The notes under the pieces: generated by a model
Database searches by the model: none
What the model was told of the DNA's origin: nothing
The model's input: the letters and a program-made list of their open reading frames with translations, nothing else
Shown here: one piece after another, positions 49,351 through 60,195 of the stretch
Layout: each line of letters begins with the position of its first letter
How positions within the stretch are numbered: position 1 is the first letter of the stretch
Position numbers and translations under genes: made by a program
Assembly (NCBI GenBank): GCA_023101725.1
Contig: JALJCO010001322.1
Coordinates: 1-64,000 of the forward strand
DNA length: 64,000 nt
Origin: Atherinomorus stipes
Lineage: Eukaryota; Chordata; Actinopteri; Atheriniformes; Atherinidae
Direction: 5' to 3'

Positions 49351-50183
49351 TAAGTTTAATTGCAGACATTTTTCTTGGAATATATTTTCTAAGTGTCACA
49401 AAGGCAAACAGCACATTATTTTAGAGGAGAATGCCACTCTGTTCTAATGAAAATGTGTCAAACTTTGTGCTATGTTTTTGCTGTTTGTGCTGCCATCACT
49501 TTAAAGATATTGATAAAGGTTTACACAGTTCTTTTACACAGTTTTACACAGTTCACCCTGTCCCCCTTCCCTTATATTACCTAAATCTAAAAAAAACTGT
49601 ATCAGTGGTTTGGGTTGCGAAAACTTTTTGTGTTGCTGCTGTTGTAAGATTTTAATGAAAGTTCTAAGGTCAAGAACTCAATCAGCCACTCCCATGTTAG
49701 CCACACCTAGCATATTTGCTATTAGTGGTAGCACTTTTTGAAAGTAAAAATAAAATGTTTTGATGGTAAACTTGTAATATCTCCCTGGGAAAACTTTTTT
49801 TTAAATAATTTTTTAATTTTTAATTTTTTTATTTTTAATCTCGATTGAATTTTTTAATAGTTCAAGTGGGGCTAAAGGCATGTAGAGATAGTTAAGGGTC
49901 CTGTCACTGTGGGCATGGCCTCGTGGGTTTTCTCAAACTAGATTTGAACGATCTGGATTATCGCTGCTGGGGTCAGACAACTCCACACGGTCTTGTGGTT
50001 GTTTTCTGAAACATTTGGAGCACAAAACCGTCACCAAGTCGGGATGCAACACAAATAGAAAGCACCCACATGACTCCAGGCCTTTCACCACCCCCCACCC
50101 CACCCTTTGCGTCTAACCATTCTGAACTTTGCTATTGTGCAGCCGCCCTCTTCGACACATGGCACATAAAATATGTATCTAAT
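49351..50183. repeat. 0.8-kb dispersed repeat, copy A
   Basis: This segment is nearly the same as 54480-55293 over its whole length, in the same orientation; shared landmarks include TTGCTGTTTGTGCTGCCATC, GTTAGCCACACCTAGCATAT, GGTCAGACAACTCCACACGG and CAAAACCGTCACCAAGTCGG. Both end at ATCTAAT. Copy A has a local triplication of TTACACAGTT (about 49520-49556) absent from copy B. It shows no inverted ends, poly-A tail or coding potential. It is either an unclassified interspersed element or a segmental duplication. Confidence 0.9.
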
Positions 50184-50885
50184 CCCTTTTCTAGACTCGA
50201 GAACAGTTTAATCGTGACAAATGTTGATGTGACCTTGCTTTATGTCTCCAATTTATCATGGACCGTGGCTACTTTGCCACAGGGATATCCCTTTGCCTCA
50301 ATGGTCAGTGTGCATGACTCTAATCTGGGAGACTTGGGTTCAGACCTTGCCTGGGCATTTCTTTGTCCCGCCACAACTTCCTTAAAGAAAAAGACTTTGG
50401 AATATCAAAAAGGATTCCCTTTGTGGAAATTGCCTTATGACAATACTTACTGCAGTGTAGGAAGCACTATTTTAAATTGGAAAGCAATGTGTACCGGAGC
50501 ACTTGTTGGTTTGTAGCCTCTTCTATGAAAAGAGTAAACATCTCTGGTTTGTTGGTGCATAAGTCGCATGTTAAATATTCAAGAATCAGGCAAGGCCAGG
50601 GCTCCCCAGCCGTTCCCCCTAAAAATCAAAGGGTTTTAGTGCAGAGCTGTTTAGAGATCTGCTGGTAGCCAGGTTAATAGAGCTGTGGCTGCAATCAGTT
50701 TTGCTCCCTTTTTATTTATTTGTTTGTTTATTGAGTGATCCAAACATGAGAAATTCATTTCAATCAAAACAGAAAATGTTTATTTAACTCCAACAGTTTT
50801 AACAAGGTGAGAACAGTTGGGTTTCATTGTTTTCAGTCACGGAATATGCTATAAATGATATAACAGCTACCATGTATCGTTAAAG
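50184..50885. other. Intergenic sequence with a possible tRNA-like remnant
   Basis: No gene. At about 50293-50347 the phrase CAATGGTCAGTGTGCATGAC followed by TCTAATCTGGGAGACTTGGG then TTCAGACC resembles a tRNA or SINE head with a weak B box (GGTTCAGACC). The rest of a SINE body is not evident. Confidence 0.35.
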
Positions 50886-51190
50886 CAGTTGTTCTCAAAA
50901 ATTTTTTGCAGGACCCCCCGTTCATTGGAAATAATAATGTCAAGCCCCCCCATCCTACCACCGCTACCACATGTACCCAAACATTTACCATGAAATACAT
51001 GAAAAAATGCACTGCATTTGAGGTGTGGTCGGGGGGGGGGGGGCTATTGAGTCATCATAATTTCTCCATTAGTACTTTAAAGAATATGCCCATTTTTTGT
51101 TAGAAGTACAAAAACTAGGCCTGGCTGGGCCCCCCCTGACAGAGCCCTGAGCTCTGGGGCAGGGCCCGCCCCCCAGTTTGAGAACCACTG
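50886..51190. mobile_element. hAT-like MITE
   Basis: It begins CAGTTGTTCTCAAAAATTTT and ends AGTTTGAGAACCACTG, terminal inverted repeats of the CAGTGGTTCTCAAACT type known from hAT elements. Candidate 8-bp duplications are CGTTAAAG (50878-50885) and TGGTAAAG (51191-51198), two mismatches. The interior has C-rich and G-rich runs (51031-51043). Non-coding. Confidence 0.82.
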
Positions 51191-51198
51191 TGGTAAAG

Positions 51199-53596
51199 GA
51201 AGGTTGATGGAGTGTTGGTGAAGTAAAAAACGATGGATTATCAGCAGGTTGCATAAATTTGTTTCATTGACTGATAGGTTTAATTTTCTCATTTCTTACA
51301 TAGACCATCCTATTTTTTACAAGTGCTCATTTTCATTTCAAGCACCTAACAGGTTTTGGTTATTGTTGGGCCTTATCTTTATTCTGTTATTTTCCCTCCA
51401 CATTTTTGAAGCCTTTTTCCATCCCCAGAGGTCTGCCTTGTTTGTTTCTTTGTCCCCAGCTTACCAGTCACCACCTGCTCTCCATTCCCAACGGGCACAC
51501 CTGCATCCATTTTCCTCATCACCTTCAGCATTACTTAAACCTCCCATTTCTAATCACTTTGTGCCAAGTTCTCTGCTTTGTTTCTTTGGCAGAGAACATG
51601 CTAGATGGTTAAAGCCAATTACCCCAAACCCCCTTGTCTCTGCAAACCTACTTCCTGTGTGTTTGTATCCTGACCACCTGGGCTCTGCAGAGCTCTTAAT
51701 GACATTATTATCAGCCATCAGATTTGTATTTTTCTTTAGTCTGTATCAGGCTATCATCTCTTGGTAATTGGAAGGCATGTTAAAGAAACGTTGTTTAGCC
51801 TTTTTGAGTTTCCTAACAAAGCACAGTTGTTTTAGTGGGATAAACATCATATTGTATGCTCTCTGTGATATTGATTCCCAGAAATCTAAAGCCCCTTCTC
51901 TGCTCCATCTCTGCTAAACAAGTGTAGACAGAACTGCTCATTAATGCCTCAGTTTTTTAGTTATGTGTGTACAGTATGAGGCCTGTCACCATATTGGCTA
52001 AGGTCTTTTTGTAAAGACATTCTTTCTCTGTTGGTCTACAGATTTTTAGAGGCTGGCAAAACTTGCCTTTTAGCTTGTTCCTATATTTAATGTTTTCATT
52101 GTTTACATCCTCTGCAAAAATCATTGGTATGTGGAAAGCATCTTGGCCCCATTTTTTTAAATGTGTCTACAGTCTAACCTGAGCCCTATTGCTTTCACAT
52201 CATGCATAATATATGTTCTGGGAATGCTGTCCTGGATCACCTGACCAGGCAAGTATGTCTTTTAGGACTGTCTGCAGTTTGTATACAGAAGGGGTGTTGG
52301 TGTTATGATGCTATAACTTTCAAGGCTTCAACATATTTAAAGTGTGAAAGAGGCATTATGGAACTTTTTCCGATTTTTCGCAGTAATGGGCCTTTCGACA
52401 GCTAATTCGGCTTCCATTTTGTATTTTATATTGTGAGCTCTCCAGCCAATAAAGGACAGTCTTATTTTGTGTTCTGTCTTATCTCTTTGTCCCTTTTATA
52501 TCTTTTTCATCTCTTGCACCAATAATGTTTTCCTGCATCTCTTTGCTGAATCATTGACATTGTGCATTCAAAATAGCATGCATGTTGATATCCACTTCCC
52601 AGTAAGTCTGTCCTTATGCAAAACTTATCAATGTCAAACAGCTGAACACATGGAAAAGTTGTGAAATACAGTTTCTCAGCCTGGGACAGTTTTAGAAATG
52701 TGCATAATAAATTTTAGTTTGCCACTGAAGAAGTCAGGAACGTACAGTTTTAAGGTTATGGATTGTCTTTGATAAAAACAGCCGACTCTATTAGGATCAT
52801 GTTTTTTTTCTAATTTTTTTTTTTTTTTTCTATGTTTTTAACAGTAAACAGTTATGTATGGCTGGTAAATCCAATCTAAACTGAATAACATAACCATTTG
52901 CTGTATTTTAGACGACCTTTTGGTGTCATCTCAGTTCGTCAGGCTGGGGAGCAAACTATCTGATCTTACTAATAGATGAGTTCCACTGGGCACGGTTGTT
53001 TCTTTTTTGGAAAGATTTATTTTGTAATTCTATATATTCATTTAAATGGCTGACTACAGGCAGTTGGCTATCTTGTCAGACGGAAAAAAATTCTGACAAT
53101 ACTGTTTAAGCGGGTTTACCAAACTAGGATATTGTCCTTAGACTAGAATCAACAAGTTAATCAAGAGAGCTGGGTCTGTCATTGGATTCACACCAGACTC
53201 ACTGGTGGAATGTTCTGAAGAAAATAACATCAGAATGATCAATGGAGTTTGGAATCATTAACCCATGTAAAGTCATACTCAAGATAGAAATGAGAAGATG
53301 TAATCACAGGCTGACTCAGCGTCTGTAGAAATTCTTCAAGACAATATAAAATGAGGTTCAGCAGTGCGTGTGGCCTCCACGCACCCGTATTCACTCCCTA
53401 CAACATCTGGGTATGCTACTGATAAGACCATGGATGTCCTTCTGAGGGATCTCCTCTTAAAGGTATATGCCACCTCTGGGTGAAATTGAGCCTCCCCCCA
53501 CCGTCCCCTGAGTTTGACAAGTGGGCAGAAGCGTTTTCTAACTGACCCAGTCATTTTCTGAATCTGGCAGCACTGACTTTAGCTTAGATTAGCATA
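51199..53596. other. Intergenic sequence without genes
   Basis: A 172-codon plus-strand frame (51249-51767) is rich in Phe, Leu, Ser and Pro and shows no domain. Part of it (about 51450-51600) reads like the promoter-proximal part of some fish LTRs, but I found no TG...CA ends. Poly-T at 52816-52830. Confidence 0.4.
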
Positions 53597-53922
53597 GTTG
53601 CTGTAATCTGGCAGATCCAACTTGCACCACTTGGCGAACGTGAACTAATTAACTCGAGATCTGTGACCCGCACATTCTGATAGAGCACAACTATAGCAAT
53701 CCACGCGCAGCGCGTATAGTTGCAGAGGCAGTACGCATACGCAGCATCTGGTGGCAACCCTGTTTACGCAAGTTGGGGATGCTGCGCATGCATTCCACCT
53801 TTGCTACTATCTGCGGTGCTTCCCATGTGTTTGCTTAGTCAGTCCTTTGATGTGAAATCGGCTTCTCATTTGTACTCTATCACAATGTGCAGGTCACGAA
53901 ACGTAATTGGAAAAAATCTCGA
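53597..53922. mobile_element. Large palindromic (foldback-type) element, copy 2
   Basis: Left end GTTGCTGTAATCTGG then AGATCC, and CACCACTTGGCGA, is the reverse complement of the right end of copy 1 (31160-31218). The middle (CGCAGCATCTGGTGGCAACC, GTTGGGGATGCTGCGCATGC) matches copy 1 in the same orientation and pairs with itself. ACCCGCACATTCTGATAGAG on the left pairs with CTCTATCACAATGTGCAGGT on the right. A nested mini-palindrome CAACTATA...TATAGTTG surrounds CGCGCAGCGCG near 53700. The right end stops at CTCGAG (about 53922), short of the expected terminal repeat. Confidence 0.75.
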
Positions 53923-53939
53923 GTCCTGGTCGTCCTTGA

Positions 53940-54180
53940 CCAAATGAGCAGGTAGCAGTTCTCATGTTGTCCTCCTACAGCCCCCTCCTGTCTCCTGGTA
54001 TACTGGCCTGTCCCCTGGTTTCTCCCCTTTGCTCTCCACACTGTGCTTGAAGACACAGCAAACCTTTTTACCAAAGTGGACATTGTTGTGCCATCTTGGA
54101 TGAGCTGCACTACCTGAGCAACTTCTGTGAGTTGCACACACGGCTCATGTTACATCTAATGGCGAGGGCACTGGCAAAAT
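53940..54180 (-). pseudogene. Tc1/mariner-type transposase N-terminal fragment
   Basis: On the minus strand a frame starting near 54137 reads [20 protein letters not shown], then [17 protein letters not shown] and [14 protein letters not shown]. This is a helix-turn-helix DNA-binding module as at the N-terminus of Tc1-like transposases (ITR-binding domain), about 60 residues. The catalytic DDE domain is absent. The frame continues (to 53880) into unrelated sequence of the adjoining palindromic element. Confidence 0.75.
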
Positions 54181-54479
54181 GCAAGCGTGAGCAAAAATAA
54201 TCCAGAAGGGTTGAAGATGGGGAAATGGTCTGTGGCCACCACCTGCGGGACCATTCCTTTATAGGGGTTGGCTTTTATGTCGCCTTTCATTTCCACCTGT
54301 TGTCTGTTCCATTTCTACAAGAGCAGGTTTAACTGATTCACAATTACTTCCTAACGGGACAGACTGATATTCCCACAGCTGTTAGTTATTTTAACTCCAC
54401 TGTTGTGTCTAACTCGTTTTAAGCTATGTCTCCTTGGCTTTTAATCATGCTTCCTCTAGCTTTTTTTAAATTAATGTTT

Positions 54480-55293
54480 TTCTACTTAATTGCAGAATTT
54501 TTTTGGCATATTTAAGGACAAAAGCACAGCCATTATTTTAGGGGGGGATGCACTTGTAATGAAAATGTGCAACTTGGCTTGTTTTTGCTGTTTGTGCTGC
54601 CATCACTTTAAAGATACTAAGATTTACACAGTTCATTAAAAGGTCAACCTGCCCCCCTTGCCTCATATTACCTAAATCTAAAAAAAAAAAACGTATCAAT
54701 GGTTTGTGTTGTGAAAATTTTGGGTTGCTGCTGTTGTAAGATTTTGATGAAAGTTCTAAAGTCAAGAACTCAATCAGTCACTCCCATGTTAGCCACACCT
54801 AGCATATTTGCTATCAGTGGTAGCACTTTTTGAAAGTAAAAATAAAATGTTTTGATGGTAAACTTGTAATATTTCCCTGGGAAAACTTTTTTTTAAAATT
54901 ATTTTTAAATTTAATTTTTTTTATTTTCAATCTCGGTTGAATTTTTAAAAAGTTCAAGTGAGGCTAAAGGCATGTAGAGATAGTTAAGGGTCCTCTCACT
55001 GTGGGCATGGCCTCGTGGGTTTTCTCAAACAAACTAGATTTGAACGATTTGGATTCTCGCTGCTGGGGTCAGACAACTCCACACGGTCTTGTGGTTGTTT
55101 TCTGAAACATTTGGAGCACAAAACCGTCACCAAGTCGGGATGCAACTAAACACAAAAGAAAGCACCCACATGACTCCAGGCCTTTCCAGGCCTTTCACCA
55201 ACCCCCACCCCACCCTTTGCGTCTAACCATTCTGAACTTTGCTATTGAGCAGCCGACCTCTTCGTCACATGGCACATAAAATATGGATCTAAT
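54480..55293. repeat. 0.8-kb dispersed repeat, copy B
   Basis: Direct repeat of 49351-50183, about 5.1 kb away. Relative to copy A it has a 4-base AAAC duplication in the TCTCAAACAAACTAGATT phrase, an extra CCAGGCCTTT unit near 55187, and lacks the TTACACAGTT triplication. The end at ATCTAAT is shared; beyond it the two loci differ (here a T-run follows). Confidence 0.9.
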
Positions 55294-57441
55294 TTGTCTT
55301 TTTTTTTTTAATTAATATTTTTCTGCCTTTTCTGGTAGAAATCTTTCATATTTTGCAATTGTACCGTTTCTCTTGGCCAAATTGTCTGAGCCGGTGACAT
55401 AATATCCCAAGTGGGATTAATGAAGTGTTGAATTAACAATGTATTCCATAGGTTGTAAATGAGAGGACTGGGTGGTCAGAAACAGAGGGATTAGAAATTG
55501 AAAGATGAAAATGTCAGAGAAATGGACTGACCAAATCACTGCCATGTGCATATTTGGCATATCAAACCCATTGAAATATGTAATTTAAGTATTTGTGGTA
55601 GAACATAATTTTTTGCCTCATCAAATTTAAATGTAAGATAATTATAACGGATTGTAGAGTTGATCATGTCTATTATTTCCATGCATATAGGTGGAATTAT
55701 TATACTGAAGCTCAGCCAAAGTGTGGTTGCAGAAAACAATCTGGAGTTGCAACAAATTATTAATCAAATCTAAAATATGGATTCCATTTAGAGTCACTGA
55801 TAGAACAAGAATGCAAGAATGAGCTCTGTGCCTCATTAAGTACTGGGATTTTTTCTCTCCTTCTAACAGTTACACCAAAATGAAGTCTAACTTTAGAAAC
55901 TCAAATTAAGGGCTTACTAAGCAACTCCAGCCCCCAAAATCCATTACTTCAGTTATTCTGCTGAAATTAATCCTTCTTGTCATTGTGGTTTGAGATTATA
56001 ATGTAAATTTTAAATTGGAATGATTTAAAAAATGGTGCACTCATCTGAAGAAATAAGGTGTCCCAATTAGTTTCCTGGATCCCTTTTTTCTGGATCAGCA
56101 GGTTGTATTTTGACAGCAGAAAGATTCACTGTCATAAATGCAGGTTTGTGGAACAGATAATCTGAATCCTTGATCAAAGCAAGTTTTTCCCATCTTTCCT
56201 TCATTCACTGTTCTGATTCTGTCCTGCTCTTTGCTCTTCATCACTCCTTTATGTGGTGAAGATGAGTAGGAGACAGAGGAGTTGCCGCGGAAACTGCTCT
56301 GGCTCTATTGAAGTCCTTTTTTTTCAGAACCATCAGTGAACTGAAATCAATGTGAAGCCCGGTTGATCTTCCAGCTTTCAGTCTGACCTTTTCATAAGTT
56401 TCCTCCACCTGCAATGCCTGCAGGATGTTAAAATAAGGCAAGGGGATAACTTTCATGATGAGATTTAAAGAACGCCAGAAAGGAAAAAAGCTGGCATGTT
56501 TCAGTCAATCCTTAAACTTTTGCTCTTCCCACTGAACCGAGTACAAGGTCATTTACCTTGCCAATATTTAAAAGGGTATCAGACTTTAGGCTAACCAAGG
56601 ATATCTACTTTTGGCTAGAGACTTGGATAACCATCAGTACTGTGTTTTAACTAAGCATCTTTATGAAATAAGCAGGTATCATTTCATACCTCAGTATGAG
56701 TAAGGCTGAAGGATAACCCTGAATGAAGACATAAAACATACAGTACTGCAGGGAAAAAAGCCCACACAGGGAACTTTAGAGGGGCTACTGATTAAATTTA
56801 AGATTTACTCTCACATGCCTTATTTTTAAACATAATGTACCACAGAATCGACATCGATGTAACACATTTAATAGGGGTTGAGAAAATGAACTAATGATGC
56901 AACTGAAAAACAAACAAAAACAGCCTATGGATCCAAACCAGTGAAGAAGATATAGATAGATGTACTTTGTTTCCATAACGGAAATGGCTTGCAACAGCAC
57001 CCATGAGAAGAAGCATGAATAAAATAAAAACAGATTAAATAATATTATGCAGGAACACTATGTACAAATTATGGTACAATGATATAAAAAGTATGGTAAA
57101 TGAAGGTGGTAATGTATTTGACTATTAATAACCTGTACATAGAGAGGAATAGATTTATGGATGAAAATAGTGAACTTAGCATTGGTGTGCTATGATCACT
57201 CCCACATGGAAAAGTTATTGTAAAACATCATTGTCAAAGGAAAGGGAAGAATTAAATCATTGCTGAACCTTGATGACGGCATCCTGACATGCCAGCCTGA
57301 CTTACACCGTATATATGAGATACACAGCGATTCACTGGGATCCTTACATTGGAAACTGATTTCCAATTCAAAACAAGAGGCAGGACTAACAGGGACAAAT
57401 TGAACCAAAGAGAACCAATCAGAGAAACACGGAAGTCGGAA
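55294..57441. other. Intergenic sequence without genes
   Basis: No gene or recognisable repeat copy. Confidence 0.5.
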
Positions 57442-57589
57442 GCTCCAACACATCTGATTCAAAGTAATAAGTAACTGAGAAGACCTTGTTGAATCCATTT
57501 CATTGGATTGGAATCAGGTGTGTTGAAGCAGAGATACATTGAAAACCTGCAGGACTGCATTCCTTAAGGACCAGGGTTCCCCACTACTG
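57442..57589. mobile_element. Palindromic hAT-like MITE, left part worn
   Basis: CTCCAACACATCTGATTC and GAATCAGGTGTGTTG are complementary arms. The right side continues GAAAACCTGCAGGACTGCAT, CTTAAGGACCAGGGTTCC and ends CCCACTACTG. The left outer end is not recognisable. Its right end abuts the 8-bp ATCTAGAC that also flanks the next element. Confidence 0.7.
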
Positions 57590-57597
57590 ATCTAGAC

Positions 57598-57781
57598 CAG
57601 GGATGTCCAAAGTCAGTCCTTGGGGGCCGCTGTTCTGCAGGTTTTCCCTGCTCCAACATACCTGACTCAAATTAAATTAATCCAACAGCCTATGAACTTT
57701 AACTTGCACAATGACTTATTAATTTGAGTGAGGTAAACCTGCAGCATTGTGGCCCTCAAGGACCAGAGCTGTACACCCCTG
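57598..57781. mobile_element. Palindromic hAT-like MITE with perfect 8-bp duplication
   Basis: It begins CAGGGATGTCCAAAGTCAGT and ends AGAGCTGTACACCCCTG, with inner complements GGTTTTCCCTGC / GGTAAACCTGCAG. Identical ATCTAGAC flanks at 57590-57597 and 57782-57789 define an 8-bp target duplication, as expected for hAT transposition. It is 184 bases, palindromic and non-coding, and belongs to the same family as 39629-39853. Confidence 0.93.
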
Positions 57782-57789
57782 ATCTAGAC

Positions 57790-59599
57790 CCTTTAAACTT
57801 AGAAGCATACACATCAAATCTGTGGAACAGGACTCAAATTCAGTCTAAACCAATCATAGGGCTTGGGAACGTGATGAAACAGCGTAAGCCCCGCGGGGAG
57901 TCGACATGAGGATTCTCCATTTTTGGAGGCATTGCTAGAAGTCGGGCTACGTACACAACATGGGTAGAACTTGCTGCTTACATGCTGGCATTCCGACATA
58001 CTGTCATTTCAACATTCCAACATCCCAAAATCCTGCTATTCTGGCACACAAATGTCCCACCATTCTGACGAAGCTTTGGGAAACTGGTGTTAATAAGAGT
58101 CTCTGACTCTACGCTGTCCGGTGCTGAACTGCAAACGATGAAGTGAGCCTCATTAGGAGTTTAGCTTCTGCAAATGAATAAATATTTGCTGGCACAACAC
58201 AATTTGGTAAAATGCCAAGGAATGAAATACAGTTTTCCCTCCAAAACCAAATATGAAACTGCAGAGCGCTTGCATATAAACAGACGAGAGGATACCCGAC
58301 AGATACAATGATGGCAAATAGTTAGATTACTTATCTAAAATATATATTAAAAAACATTTTTAAAAAATTTAAAAGCTAAAAGATTTAGATATAATTAACA
58401 GAACTGTGGGCAATCTTCTCCTATTGCTTTTTAAATTGTGCCGAGAGCGAGCACGCTGGTGATTTCTTTAATTGTGTGTTCTGATTAATTTCCAAATTAA
58501 AGTTTTAGCCTCTGAAATCAAATTTTTAAACAGTTCTGATGGAGCTCATTGTTTATCTGGATGATGCAGCTTCATTCCGAACCATTTCACGAAATCTGGA
58601 CAAAACGCGATGTATGGAGATAATTTTTTTTTAAAAATCAATGTAATGCCGGCATCCGTAAATGCGCACAATGATGTGCCCTCCCCTGCTGTACAGCATG
58701 GAGACTGGACATTTTTCCCACGTTTTTGCTGGAGTTAGTCAGTGACTTCAGGTGTCACCTGCAGCACTGTCATTGATATCTGTAACCGCAGTTATTAATG
58801 TTGCATTATGATTCCAGCGCGCACGAAGACGCACGGCTCTGTGGCGAACTCTGCTCCAGCTGCGGTGACAGGTGACAGACGCTGTTTTTCCTGCTGGCAG
58901 TCGGTGATCCTGAGATCAAGGCATGAATCAAACATGTTTTAGACCAGCTGGAGTTACATAACACGTGGAGGCAGATTATAGTCTTTGATGCTAAAAATCT
59001 GATTGCCGGAGGAGGCTTTTAAAGGAATTACTGGAATGGTGGGATGTCATTCTGACCATAGGATGAAAAAAATGCCAGACTGATGGGATGTTTAGTACAA
59101 ATTTTTAGGTGTTGCCATTTTGACAGTTGGGGACCCATGTCAGAGTGGAGGAATGTCAGAATGGCATTACCTCCTGAACTTTTGCTGTGTTGTGGGTTGC
59201 AATGTTCCTGCACATGATCGATCTGGAAAAAACTGAAAACCGGACGTCTTGTTTTTTTTTTTTGTTTGTTTTTCCATTTCCAGCATGAAAACAAAATCAA
59301 GGGAGTCTTGTGTCAGAAGTAACCCCGAGGAGGCAGATGGTATGGATAGCAGCTGCAAGACGCACTGACATACATTTTGCTAACATCCCATCTTACCTCG
59401 TGTGCTCGAGGCATTTTCATTTCGGTTAAGTGCAAATATGTGTCATAATTGGATGATTAACCTTCCTACTTTCTCCCATTTTTCATAGAAATTACCTGTA
59501 CAGCTCCCTTTTATTTTGTAACATAGCCTCTGTTTTTGTACTGCGGTTAGCATGCTAACAGGCTACAAGGGAAGCTCATTCAGACATATGAATGAATGG
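57790..59599. other. Non-coding stretch with CATTCTGAC-rich ends
   Basis: No gene. The segment 57988-58075 is built of degenerate CATTCYGAC / ATCCCA phrases, and 59030-59166 carries similar phrases mainly in the complementary orientation (GTCAGAATGGCA, GGTGGGATGTC). The interior (58430-58560) is AT-rich and repeat-free. These could be the worn inverted ends of a roughly 1.2-kb DNA element. Confidence 0.4.
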
Positions 59600-59903
59600 G
59601 ACTCTGGAAAAGTACTTCGCTGAGCCACTCAGATGCTTACCAATGACCATGTTGTCTGAGCTCATCGGTTTGCAGGCTTCCACAACTTTGACCCAGCCTT
59701 TCGTAAACTTGTAATTCTGAAACTGAGATGAAGTGTAGGCACTCACGCCACAGACCAAGTATGTGAAAATGTCAGGGAGGAAGCAGAAGATCAGGGTCAC
59801 GGGTCCACTCTGTAGCCAGCATTTCATATGGATCCTTATATCCGATTAACGCAATCTTCTCCACATAGCGTCTCCTTGCCTCGGGAAGAAGTTTATCTTG
59901 GTA
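59600..59903 (-). pseudogene. Broken exon of a multicopy fish TE-associated gene (SWIM/YqaJ-type family suspected)
   Basis: Minus-strand translation from about 59903 reads YQDKLLPEARRRYVEKIALI, GYKDPYEMLATEWTRDPDLL, LPP, then after a one-base shift DIFTYLVCGVSAYTSSQFQN, then KGWVKVVEACKPMSSDNMVIG, followed at once by a splice-donor-like GTAAGC (plus 59635-59640). I recognise the RYVEKI...DPYE...DPDLLPP...Y-Y--F--Y---GWV pattern as the N-terminal part of a very multicopy fish protein family whose later part carries a SWIM zinc finger and YqaJ-type domain; this recognition is from memory. The frame break and a missing stretch between QNYK and GWV mark it as dead. Confidence 0.55.
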
Positions 59904-60119
59904 CTGGTCTTTTCTTTCTATTTGAACTTTTAGCATCCTGCTGTTTTTCTTGTTCTAAGTCGGTCCCTCCAGCTGGCCCCAAAAAATGGCAGCGGCATAT
60001 TGTGTACCTCCCACAATGCATTGCACTATGATGTCGGTCCCCAAGCCGTATAAGCCGCAGACCAAATGTTTTCTGTCACAAGCAGTCCAACCACTACATA
60101 TACACTGCAGTAAGGACTA

Positions 60120-60122
<3 letters not shown>

Positions 60123-60192
<70 letters not shown>
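60123..60192. repeat. (AT)n microsatellite
   Basis: Seventy bases of uninterrupted AT. It creates Tyr-Ile frames on both strands that are not genes. Confidence 0.98.

Positions 60193-60195
<3 letters not shown>

Noticed and set aside
50293..50347. tRNA-like sequence
   Set aside because: Weak B box, no cloverleaf complementarity that I could confirm, and no SINE body; kept only as a remark.
50070..50516. 148-codon open frame
   Set aside because: It starts inside the 0.8-kb repeat copy and runs into unrelated sequence; the equivalent region of copy B does not keep the frame.
51249..51767. 172-codon open frame
   Set aside because: Composition is biased by T/C-rich DNA, with no domain, splice context or repeat family match.
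49351..55293. The 0.8-kb direct repeats as LTRs of one retrotransposon
   Set aside because: They lack TG...CA ends, promoter/poly-A signals and any gag/pol sequence between them.
57988..58075. CRISPR-like short repeat array
   Set aside because: Units are degenerate, unevenly spaced, without constant repeats or spacers, and the genome is a vertebrate's.
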